NCBI GenBank assembly: GCA_902537055.1
Contig: CACAZW010000003.1
Coordinates: forward strand, 1-64,000
Origin: an uncultured Pelagibacteraceae bacterium
GTDB lineage: Bacteria > Pseudomonadota > Alphaproteobacteria > Pelagibacterales > Pelagibacteraceae
Length of the DNA: 64,000 nt
Direction: 5' to 3'
In this document: positions 23,850 through 29,794 of the stretch, one piece after another
Layout of the letters: every line of letters starts with the position of its first letter
Position numbering within the stretch: position 1 is the stretch's first letter
Notes under the pieces: generated by a model
Told to the model about the DNA's origin: nothing
The model's input: only the letters and a program-made list of their open reading frames with translations
The model's database searches: none
Program-made: the position numbers and the translations under genes

Positions 23850-23867
23850 TTTATTTGTTAGCGTCAA
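23839..23867 (-). promoter_or_regulatory. Sigma70-like promoter of the mraZ-ftsZ dcw operon
   Basis: On the minus strand, TTGACG (23862-23867) and TAATAT (23839-23844) are separated by 17 bases, a near-consensus sigma70 promoter. Transcription would start near 23832, about 28 bases before the mraZ ATG. It is the only clear promoter seen ahead of the 21 kb block. Confidence 0.65.
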
Positions 23868-23929
23868 TAGCTAATATTATGGAAATATGATGTAAATATT
23901 TAATAATTATTTGGATTTATTTTAATGAA

Positions 23930-24289
23930 ATGCCAGATAAACTATAAGCCGGGTTCTGTCTTTTAAACTTATCATTTATCTAGGCTTCAAATCACTTTAA
24001 AGCTCAAGCAACTAACCCTGATGACTAGCCAAAGACTGCTTTTAGTTATTACTAACAATGTCATCTCTACTCAGTCTTGCTCCCAGTGGGGTTTTCCATG
24101 CGCTAGCTGTTACCAACTTAGCCGGTGTGCTCTTACCACACCTTTTCACCCTTGCCTTGATAAGGCGGTTTATTTTCTGTGGCACTATCCCTAGGGTCTC
24201 CCCCGCCAGCTGTTAACTGGCACTGTGTCTTTGTAGAGCCCGGACTTTCCTCTTTAATAAATTAAAGCGATAAGTCATTTATCTGGCTC
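23930..24289 (-). ncRNA. rnpB: RNase P RNA (M1 RNA), bacterial A type
   Basis: The RNA component of RNase P, which trims tRNA 5' ends. On the minus strand the conserved 5' core GAGGAAAGTCCGGGC (about 24238-24252) and the 3' core ACAGAACCCGGCTTA (about 23945-23959) are present. The ends pair as P1: GCCAGATAAA at the 5' end (24278-24287) with TTTATCTGGC at the 3' end (23932-23941). Total length of about 360 bases is usual. It fills the gap between mraZ and the amidase gene. Confidence 0.95.
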
Positions 24290-24294
24290 GAAAA

Positions 24295-24322
24295 GAATTA
24301 TTCTATTTTTATTTTATTTCAA
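24295..24322 (-). promoter_or_regulatory. Candidate promoter of rnpB
   Basis: On the minus strand TTGAAA (24317-24322), 16 bases, then TAATTC (24295-24300). The expected start near 24288 coincides with the first base of the P1 helix of the RNase P RNA, which supports both calls. Confidence 0.55.
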
Positions 24323-24337
24323 CTATTTTTAATTCAA

Positions 24338-25036
24338 TTAAATCAAGGATTTTAAGATTGCATAAGACTCTTGATCAACGATGCTGCTAATTAATTGTGG
24401 TCTAAATCTCCTCTGGAAATTTTTATAAATTATAATTTTCTCATTGTCATCATTTGAAAATTTATAACCAAACTTAAATAGTAAATGAAAAAAATTATTG
24501 CTATCATTTAGTTTTATACCTCTTAATTTTTTGCAATTTTTTTTACTTACATTATGCCATAAGCATAATTTTTTCTTATTTAATAATTCCCATGGAAATT
24601 TTTCGCCTGGATCCTTTTTTCTTAAAGGTGCAATATCAGAATGACCTAAAATATTTTCTTTTTTGATTTTATATTTCTTTTTTAAATTTTTTGACAAGTA
24701 AATAATCGAAGTAATCTGTTTTTTACTGTAATTCTTATACTTATAAGCATGCCCTGGGTTTGAGATCTCGATTCCTATCGAATTTGAATTAAGTGATTTA
24801 TCTTTTTTCCATGAGGATATTCCTGCGTGCCAAGCAATATATAAATCTGGTACAATTTTTATGATTTCTCCATTACTTTTTATGAAATAATGACAACTTA
24901 CTTTTGAGTTTTTGTTTGTCAGCCTTTTTATAGCAGTATTTTCAGATCTCATGCCTGTATAATGAAAAATTAAGTACTTCACCTTTGAAACACTTCTTTT
25001 CCTTATATCGAAATTTGGGGAGTAATTTATTGACAT
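24338..25036 (-). CDS. N-acetylmuramoyl-L-alanine amidase, AmpD/AmiD (Amidase_2) type
   Basis: A zinc amidase that cuts the MurNAc-L-Ala bond in peptidoglycan fragments. The Amidase_2 fold is clear: LIFHYTGM (zinc His), HYFIKSNGEIIKIVPDLYIAWHAGISSW, SIGIEISNPGH, and LGHSDIAPLRKKDPGEKFPW (second His, and Asp in KKDPG). A C-terminal peptidoglycan-binding-like stretch follows. No signal peptide is visible, so a cytoplasmic AmpD recycling role is more likely than periplasmic AmiD. The track starts at 25057; I prefer the second Met (25036, MSINYSPNFDIRKRS), which resembles family N-termini. It is divergent from mlaA. Confidence 0.88.
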   Translation of the reverse strand: MSINYSPNFDIRKRSVSKVKYLIFHYTGMRSENTAIKRLTNKNSKVSCHYFIKSNGEIIKIVPDLYIAWHAGISSWKKDKSLNSNSIGIEISNPGHAYKYKNYSKKQITSIIYLSKNLKKKYKIKKENILGHSDIAPLRKKDPGEKFPWELLNKKKLCLWHNVSKKNCKKLRGIKLNDSNNFFHLLFKFGYKFSNDDNEKIIIYKNFQRRFRPQLISSIVDQESYAILKSLI

Positions 25037-25115
25037 TTTTTCAACATTTTTCTGCATATTTTAAAACAATTTATCTTTATATTAATGTTAATTATACTAT
25101 AAATAGAACTATTGT

Positions 25116-25919
25116 ATGAACAAACTCTTTTCAATTTTAATTATTATTTTATTTTCATTCTTTGGAAACATTGCAATTGCCGGGGACGATGGAAAACTAA
25201 AAGTAGATGGAAATAAAAATAATAATGGATATGAGGAAGTTGGAGATTGTTTTGAAAAAATTAATAGAGGAGTTTTTGCATTTAACCAGGCTTTAGACAA
25301 AGTAATTTTTAAGCCACTTGCTAAGGGTTATAGAATGTTTCCTCAACCTATAAGGTCAGGAACTAGCAATGCACTAAGCAACCTAGGCAATGTTGTTACA
25401 ATTCCCAACAATGTTCTTCAAGGTCAATTCAAAAATGCTGGAGTAAATTCTGCAAGATTCGTTATTAATTCAACTTTAGGAATTGTAGGAATTTTCGATG
25501 TCGCATCTTATTATGGATTAAAAAAACGTGATAAAGAGGACTATGGGCAAACATTAGGAGTTTGGGGTGCTGGTCCAGGTTGTTATTTTGTTTTACCTAT
25601 TCTAGGACCAACTACTGTAAGAGATTCACTTGGATCAATTGTCAATATTATTGGAGGAGATGCATGGTACAACGTGACTGTCGTTAATGATACACAATAT
25701 TTTTCTGAGGCCGATTATTATGCATCTAAATTATTAGATGGTATCGACTTTAGAGCAAAAAATTTAGAGTCGTTTGATAGTTTAGAAAGTAGTTCTGTAG
25801 ATCTCTATGCATCTGTTAGAAGTCTTTACATACAAGATAGATACAGAAAAGTTAGAAATATTGACAAAACAACAGAAACACTCAGTGACGACGATTGGGA
25901 AGAATTAGATAGTCAATAA
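25116..25919 (+). CDS. mlaA: MlaA/VacJ family phospholipid-transport protein
   Basis: In the Mla system MlaA sits in the outer membrane and removes surface phospholipids. The family block DCFEKINRGVFAFNQALDKVIFKPLAKGYRMFPQPIRSGTSNALSNLGN is clear, as is YGQTLGVWGAGPGCYFVLPILGPTTVRD. The N-terminus is a signal peptide (FSILIIILFSFFGNIAIAG) that appears to end in a type I cleavage site. There is no lipobox cysteine, unlike E. coli MlaA. It is followed 11 bases later by an mlaC-like gene. Genes for the ABC transporter parts (mlaFEDB) are not in this window. Confidence 0.9.
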   Translation: MNKLFSILIIILFSFFGNIAIAGDDGKLKVDGNKNNNGYEEVGDCFEKINRGVFAFNQALDKVIFKPLAKGYRMFPQPIRSGTSNALSNLGNVVTIPNNVLQGQFKNAGVNSARFVINSTLGIVGIFDVASYYGLKKRDKEDYGQTLGVWGAGPGCYFVLPILGPTTVRDSLGSIVNIIGGDAWYNVTVVNDTQYFSEADYYASKLLDGIDFRAKNLESFDSLESSSVDLYASVRSLYIQDRYRKVRNIDKTTETLSDDDWEELDSQ

Positions 25920-25930
25920 CTAGTCATTTA

Positions 25931-26527
25931 ATGAAATCTTTTAAAAGTTTAATTATATTTTTATTTTTGTTTTTATTTAATTTTAATAACATTACATTTG
26001 CAAAAGACCCTAGTGCATTAATTAATCAAATAGTAGATGAAGCTGCATCAATATTGTCTAGCGATGATCCTGTGGAGTCGAAAATTATAAAATTAAATGC
26101 AATTGCAGAAAGTAGTGTAGATATAAATGGAATAGGCATGTATACCCTCGGAAAATACAGAAAGTCAATTACTGATGAACAAAAATCTAAGTATCAAAAA
26201 TTATTTAGGAGTTATTTTTTAAAGAGCTTCTCTAGTAGATTGGTAGATTATACAAATCCAAGAATTAACGTAGTCTCACAAAAAAAAATTAACGATAAAT
26301 ACACTATAGTTAATAGTATATTGGAAGCTACTTCGAAAAGACCTCAGGTTAAAATTGACTGGAGAATTTATACAAAAAATCCAGAAAGACCTTTAATAAG
26401 AGATCTCATTGTAGAAGGATTAAGTTTGGCAAGAACGCAAAAAGAAGAATTTAATTCAATTATACAAAATAATGGTGGGGATATAAATGCATTATTTAAA
26501 ACACTAGAGGAATTTTTAATTAAATAA
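25931..26527 (+). CDS. mlaC: MlaC/Ttg2D family periplasmic phospholipid-binding protein
   Basis: MlaC carries phospholipid across the periplasm between MlaA and the inner-membrane MlaFEDB. The protein has a signal peptide (LIIFLFLFLFNFNNITFA) and the MlaC-like body, including SKYQKLFRSYFLKSFSSRLVDYT, KYTIVNSIL and the strand KIDWRIYTK. Length of 198 residues fits. It directly follows mlaA, probably in one operon, and ends 1 base before the convergent CIA30 gene. Sequence divergence is high, so the call leans on the pairing with mlaA. Confidence 0.82.
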   Translation: MKSFKSLIIFLFLFLFNFNNITFAKDPSALINQIVDEAASILSSDDPVESKIIKLNAIAESSVDINGIGMYTLGKYRKSITDEQKSKYQKLFRSYFLKSFSSRLVDYTNPRINVVSQKKINDKYTIVNSILEATSKRPQVKIDWRIYTKNPERPLIRDLIVEGLSLARTQKEEFNSIIQNNGGDINALFKTLEEFLIK

Positions 26528-26528
26528 T

Positions 26529-27113
26529 TTAATAAAATCCAATTTCACTTAAGCAAATATCTGATTTGAAATCATCAAAACCTGCGACTAAACCAACTGA
26601 TTTTATATTTTGTCCTAATATACTTTTTGGTTGATAAAAGTTTGATTTTTTAAATTGTTTAAATGGCACTCTAATTTTATTCCAATTTTTCGTAGTAACA
26701 AAAGTGTAGCTATAATACTGCCACGGCGCAAGAGTTAACCCAGTTCTTAAATGGAGATTATAATTTTTTTCATTACCATAAACTTTTATGTATACTCCAT
26801 CATAATCTTTACTATTAATTTCTGGATCTAATTTTGTTCTGATTTGTATGAATCCACCGTTATTTTTTGTAGATACATCTCCAGTCATCCTATAACACAT
26901 CACTCCATCAACTTTCTCCACTATAAATTTTCCTGTAGATACACCTCCCATTACTTGATCAGTAATAAAATCCCACTTTTGAGATTGATTTGTTATTTTA
27001 GGATTTTTTAGTTGATCTAAAATCATATCTTTTGATAAAACATCGCTTTGACATATAAAAAATAAAATTAAAAATATTACTTTTTTCAAAACAGAACTAC
27101 TTTTTTTTTGCAA
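26529..27113 (-). CDS. CIA30/NDUFAF1-domain protein with signal peptide
   Basis: The CIA30 family is named for a mitochondrial complex I assembly factor; the domain is a carbohydrate-binding-like beta sandwich. Recognisable are WDFITDQVMGGVSTGKF, GGFIQIRTKLDP, YDGVYIKVYGNEKNYNLHLRT and KIRVPFKQFKKS. An N-terminal hydrophobic stretch (VIFLILFFICQSDVLS) suggests export, which differs from a matrix-side assembly factor. It overlaps the preceding membrane-protein gene by 17 bases. Its job in the bacterium is not known to me. Convergent with mlaC, 1 base apart. Confidence 0.78.
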   Translation of the reverse strand: MQKKSSSVLKKVIFLILFFICQSDVLSKDMILDQLKNPKITNQSQKWDFITDQVMGGVSTGKFIVEKVDGVMCYRMTGDVSTKNNGGFIQIRTKLDPEINSKDYDGVYIKVYGNEKNYNLHLRTGLTLAPWQYYSYTFVTTKNWNKIRVPFKQFKKSNFYQPKSILGQNIKSVGLVAGFDDFKSDICLSEIGFY

Positions 27114-27552
27114 GTTGCTGGAGAAGGTAAATTTCTTTTTCTGTAAGAGTATTTTTTTCTTCTTTTATTTGATACTCTAAACTAAATAAATTAATTAATG
27201 AAAAAAAAGATACTAATCCTGTTATTAAAATAAAATAAATTGTGCTCAAATTAACAATAATCAATATTACAAATACACTCGTCCAACCTACAAATATTCC
27301 TCTTAAAATCATGCGATGACTCTTTAAGTCAGGTATTTTAATAAACTGAATAAATAAAAGTATTAAAAGAAGCATTATTCCTGAAATAGATGCTCTTAAT
27401 AAAACTAATGTATCTAATCCTCCCCCGTATAATTCTCGATGAATTAAATATGCAACAACTCCCTTATATGCAAAATAAAAAAGTATTACAGAACAGACTA
27501 ATATTGAAACATAATACGAAACCTTAGGCTTAATTTTAATTTTAAATTTCAT
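27097..27552 (-). CDS. Small membrane protein of unknown function
   Basis: I do not recognise this 151-residue protein. It has about four hydrophobic segments (YYVSILVCSVILFYFAYKG, LVLLRASISGIMLLLILLFIQF, GIFVGWTSVFVILIIVNL, IYFILITGLVSFFSLINLF) and a charged C-terminal tail (TEKEIYLLQQLAKKK). It overlaps the CIA30-domain gene downstream, so the two are probably co-expressed. No conserved catalytic motif is visible. Confidence 0.6.
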   Translation of the reverse strand: MKFKIKIKPKVSYYVSILVCSVILFYFAYKGVVAYLIHRELYGGGLDTLVLLRASISGIMLLLILLFIQFIKIPDLKSHRMILRGIFVGWTSVFVILIIVNLSTIYFILITGLVSFFSLINLFSLEYQIKEEKNTLTEKEIYLLQQLAKKK

Positions 27553-27628
27553 TTTATTTAAAAGAATACTACAATTTTTATTGAAATTTTGAAAAACTAA
27601 AATTTTTAAACGTTGATTTTAGGGGATT

Positions 27629-27705
27629 TGGTGGGCCCGCCAGGACTCGAACCTGGGACCAATACATTATGAGTGTACTGCTCTAACCAACTGAGCTACA
27701 GGCCC
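27629..27705 (-). tRNA. tRNA with CAU anticodon (tRNA-Ile2 favoured, otherwise elongator Met)
   Basis: A canonical cloverleaf with encoded CCA: acceptor GGGCCTG/CGGGCCC, D-arm GCTC-AGTTGGTTA-GAGC, anticodon loop CTCATAA and T-loop TTCGAGT. Pairs C4-G69 and C5-G68 and the TTGGTC variable region resemble E. coli tRNA-Ile2, whose CAU is modified to lysidine by TilS, more than elongator Met. The choice is inference. It is not an initiator, since the first acceptor pair is G-C. The 5' half of this gene is duplicated 2,029 bases away, at the far end of the island. Confidence 0.93.
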
Positions 27706-27706
27706 T
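27666..27706. repeat. attL-like site: 41-bp repeat inside the CAU tRNA
   Basis: ATTATGAGTGTACTGCTCTA.. identical over 41 bases to 29695-29735. It spans tRNA positions 1-40 (acceptor to just past the anticodon loop) plus one flanking base. Sequences on both sides differ from the other copy, so the repeat edges are sharp. Confidence 0.8.
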
Positions 27707-27720
27707 TAAAATTGAGTCAA

Positions 27721-27749
27721 TGTTTACTTTAGTTTTTAGAGTCTTGCAA
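27721..27749 (-). promoter_or_regulatory. Weak candidate promoter for the CAU tRNA, inside the island
   Basis: On the minus strand TTGCAA (27744-27749), a 17-base spacer, then TAAACA (27721-27726), about 15 bases before the tRNA 5' end. The -10 match is poor. If the element displaced the tRNA from its old upstream region, some promoter here would be needed. Confidence 0.3.
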
Positions 27750-27802
27750 GTCAGTAAACACAAACTGCAGATTGAATATGTTGGATCTGTGGGCATATGT
27801 TT

Positions 27803-27833
27803 ATGGATCGGTTGGTAAAACGGTTGGTAAAAA
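27803..27833 (+). repeat. Left tandem GGTTGGTAAAA repeats (candidate integrase arm sites)
   Basis: GGTTGGTAAAA at 27810 and 27822, 12 bp apart, preceded by ATGGATC. The 18-mer ATGGATCGGTTGGTAAAA recurs exactly at 29573-29590. Spaced short repeats flanking a core site are what arm-type binding sites of tyrosine recombinases look like. Confidence 0.55.
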
Positions 27834-27913
27834 GATTCACAACCTAGATGTGAAAAATCACAAATCATAATTTTTAATTCATAAAGCTTTCATTAACGAA
27901 AGGACGAAAAACT

Positions 27914-28162
27914 ATGAATGATATAACAAAGAAAATTCGGAACTATAGCCGAAGACAACCAATAACAGATAAGCGTTTTAAATTCTCAAATGATCTCCTG
28001 GCAAGAGCTGCATATGTTGGGAATGGAAAGAGTGCAGATAAGAGATTTGATACTTCAACGGAGGGCCTTTCAATGTGGATTTCTCCCTTTGGAATCAAGA
28101 CTTTCAATGCTTTTAGAGTCTTCAATTTTGATTTTTATATGATAGTTGTTTATAAAAATTAA
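27914..28162 (+). pseudogene. N-terminal fragment of a tyrosine recombinase/integrase
   Basis: An 82-codon frame with a ribosome site (AAAGGACG) before ATG. The region FSNDLLARA..KSADKRFDTSTEGLSMWISPFGIKTFNAFR resembles the arm-DNA-binding N-terminal domain of P4-type integrases, which run roughly as a DxxxxGL.[VI]xPSGxKx[FW] pattern. The catalytic domain (Arg..HxxR..Tyr) is absent: homology stops near 28130, and the last ~10 codons (DFYMIVVYKN) look random. It reads away from the tRNA, the usual place and direction for an integrase beside its att site. A short intact DNA-binding protein is less likely. The assignment is by eye, from motif pattern only. Confidence 0.6.
28102..28130 (+). repeat. 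29-bp direct repeat, left copy (inside integrase fragment)
   Basis: TTTCAATGCTTTTAGAGTCT.. identical over 29 bases to 29480-29508. The two copies flank the methyltransferase gene. A shorter 12-base match (TTTTAGAGTCTT) also occurs at 27734-27745. Confidence 0.75.
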
Positions 28163-28167
28163 TATTA

Positions 28168-29304
28168 ATGTCAAAACATATATGCCGCTTTTGTAATTCA
28201 GGAAAAATATCATCAAGACTTTTATTTGATAATTTTCCATTAGCACCTCAATCAACAAAGAATCCTCGTTTCGAAAATTTTGATTTTCTTATAGGTATTT
28301 GTGATGAATGCTTTTTAATCCAACAATTAAGTGAAGTGCCCTCTGAAATATTATATAGAGAATTTAAAAATGACGTTGTGGGTGAAAAATTAAATAATCA
28401 AAAATTATCATTTTTCAAATATATTACACATTACCTTAAAAAAAATATGACTGTTTTAGAAATGGGTGCTGGGAACGGTTTTGTAGTTAATAAGCTTGCT
28501 GAGTTAAATAAATCGATTAGATTTATAGCTAACGATTACAATTTAAATATCAAAAATGAATCCTCAAATATCGTCATGCTGGAAGGAGACATTCATGACT
28601 ATGAGTTTGATGATATAGATATTTTTTTTTCTTCTCACGTATTCGAACATATTGCTGATCCCACGTACCATTTAAAAAAAATCAAGAGAATGTTGAAAAT
28701 AGATGGGTTGTATATAATGGCAATTCCATTGTTCCAAAGTTGGATAAAAAAACTTAATCTTAATTCATTCACAACTGAACATTTAATCTATCCGTTTGAA
28801 GATGATTTGATTGCATTTTTCAATAACATGGGATTTGAGAAGGTTTCTTCAGAAGTCTACTTAGATCACTCACTTTTTATTTGTTTCAAGAAATTAGACA
28901 GCTCTCCAAAACCTATCTTAGCAAAATCTAAGCAGAGCTATTTGGATAATTTTTCAAAAAATTTAGACGATTTATCCAATCTTCTGCTGAACATTAGTAG
29001 CAAGCACAAAAAAATTGTGTTGTGGGGCGCCAATACTTCAAGCCAGCTACTACTAAACATTATGAATAAAATTGATAATTTAGAATGTTCTTTTGCAGTG
29101 GTAGATAATTCAAAATTAAAAATTAATGGCTATTTGTTTGGCACTGATATTAAAATTGATCAACCAGATATTATCACCACACTCAGTCAAAAAGATGCTG
29201 TAGTAATTATGGTCGGTACATTTGATGATGAGATTAAAAGGCAATGTGCTTTAATTAATCCTAATGTGAAAATTTATGACAAGTCTTTTATCTGTAGCGA
29301 TTAA
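28168..29304 (+). CDS. Class I SAM methyltransferase of the sugar C-methyltransferase type (island cargo)
   Basis: A 378-residue, apparently intact protein. The N-terminus has a zinc-type CxxC pair (ICRFC, ICDEC; Cys 6, 9, 45, 48). The SAM-binding motif is VLEMGAGNGFV (about 96-106), followed by FFSSHVFEHIADP. A C-terminal domain with IVLWGANTSSQLLLNI and VDNSKLKINGYLFGTDI matches the layout of C-methyltransferases acting on NDP-sugars (putative zinc-binding, methyltransferase, C-terminal domain). The substrate is unknown; a role in surface polysaccharide is inference. It is the only intact coding gene in the tRNA-bounded island. It has no operon partners, and its neighbours are recombination debris. 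Confidence 0.8.
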   Translation: MSKHICRFCNSGKISSRLLFDNFPLAPQSTKNPRFENFDFLIGICDECFLIQQLSEVPSEILYREFKNDVVGEKLNNQKLSFFKYITHYLKKNMTVLEMGAGNGFVVNKLAELNKSIRFIANDYNLNIKNESSNIVMLEGDIHDYEFDDIDIFFSSHVFEHIADPTYHLKKIKRMLKIDGLYIMAIPLFQSWIKKLNLNSFTTEHLIYPFEDDLIAFFNNMGFEKVSSEVYLDHSLFICFKKLDSSPKPILAKSKQSYLDNFSKNLDDLSNLLLNISSKHKKIVLWGANTSSQLLLNIMNKIDNLECSFAVVDNSKLKINGYLFGTDIKIDQPDIITTLSQKDAVVIMVGTFDDEIKRQCALINPNVKIYDKSFICSD

Positions 29305-29479
29305 TAAGACTCATTGGAAATAAAGTTCTTTAGCCAACTTGACTCTATAAATAAGTAGTGTCAGATGATACAGGTTTTAGATTTTATGTAAGATGATTAA
29401 ATTAGGCCCGCGTAAGTCCGTTTAAACGATATGTTTGAGTCAGTTTGGGAGTCAAAAGTTGTTTCAAAAACCCGAGTCT
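29305..29479. other. Non-coding right part of the island, no gene seen
   Basis: After the methyltransferase stop I see no supported gene. A short imperfect direct repeat lies at 29433-29454 (GTTTGAGTCA then GTTTGGGAGTCA). The minus-strand ORF at 29402-29599 runs through the repeat clusters and has no recognisable domain. Confidence 0.5.
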
Positions 29480-29508
29480 TTTCAATGCTTTTAGAGTCTT
29501 CAATTTTG
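29480..29508 (+). repeat. 29-bp direct repeat, right copy
   Basis: Exact copy of 28102-28130. On this side no integrase reading frame continues: the frame that encodes FNAFRVFNF runs only to a stop about 13 codons later. Confidence 0.75.
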
Positions 29509-29572
29509 TATTTATGATCCCGCTCCATTGTTGAATTTTCTTGATCTTATTTGACTTATTAAACAATTCAGA

Positions 29573-29612
29573 ATGGATCGGTTGGTAAAAGGTTGGCAAT
29601 AAGTTGGTAAAG
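29573..29612 (+). repeat. Right tandem GGTTGGTAAAA repeats (candidate integrase arm sites)
   Basis: Three tandem 11-bp units at 29580, 29591 and 29602 (GGTTGGTAAAA, GGTTGGCAATA, AGTTGGTAAAG). The first, with its 7-base lead ATGGATC, matches the left cluster exactly over 18 bases. They lie about 80 bp inside the tRNA fragment; the left cluster lies about 100 bp inside the intact tRNA. Confidence 0.55.
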
Positions 29613-29694
29613 AAAGAAGTAAAATATTTATTGAAATAAGCTTTGGTAATGCTAACTTATTTAAAGTTAGAAAGCAGAATTAGAAGTGTGATTA

Positions 29695-29735
29695 ATTATG
29701 AGTGTACTGCTCTAACCAACTGAGCTACAGGCCCT
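29695..29735. repeat. attR-like site: orphan 5' half of the CAU tRNA
   Basis: Identical over 41 bases to part of the tRNA at 27629-27705. Only the acceptor 5' strand, the D-arm and the anticodon arm up to position 40 are present; the 3' half is replaced by unrelated sequence (AATTAATCAC.. on the minus strand). It is not a functional tRNA. It lies 59 bases downstream of tRNA-Val on the minus strand, probably the tRNA's original position. Confidence 0.8.
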
Positions 29736-29794
29736 AAATAAAAGAATTAATTATAACATTTTTTTTAAGTTAGCAATTGAAGATAATTTAGTAT

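Larger units (their letters stand above)
27666..29735. mobile_element. Decayed tRNA-integrated element (about 2 kb island)
   Basis: Bounded by an exact 41-bp direct repeat (27666-27706 and 29695-29735) that covers the 5' half of the CAU tRNA. Inside, in order, lie tandem GGTTGGTAAAA repeats, a fragment of an integrase N-terminus, a 29-bp repeat, a methyltransferase gene, the 29-bp repeat again, tandem GGTTGGTAAAA repeats again, and the tRNA fragment. This matches an element integrated at a tRNA by a tyrosine recombinase whose gene has since decayed. Without a full integrase it would need help in trans to move. A simple segmental duplication could explain the outer repeat, but not the repeat clusters and integrase fragment together. 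Confidence 0.72.

Noticed and set aside
27683-27868. 61-residue minus-strand ORF between tRNA and integrase fragment
   Set aside because: It overlaps the tRNA 5' end and the left repeat cluster; no ribosome site or family resemblance.
27914-28162. Toxin-antitoxin or small defence gene
   Set aside because: The sequence resembles an integrase N-domain, stands alone and has no partner gene.
27943-28258. Minus-strand ORFs antisense to the integrase fragment and methyltransferase start
   Set aside because: Shadows of better-supported plus-strand frames.
28102-29508. CRISPR-like or insertion-sequence repeats
   Set aside because: There are only two 29-bp copies, 1.38 kb apart, in direct orientation, with no spacers, transposase or inverted ends.
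29402-29599. 65-residue minus-strand ORF in the right part of the island
   Set aside because: It runs through the 29-bp repeat and the GGTTGGTAAAA cluster, has no recognisable domain, and its peptide similarity to the ORF at 27683-27868 comes from the DNA repeats.
29695-29735. Second CAU tRNA gene
   Set aside because: Only the 5' half (positions 1-40) is present; no 3' acceptor strand or T-arm follows, so it cannot fold as a tRNA.
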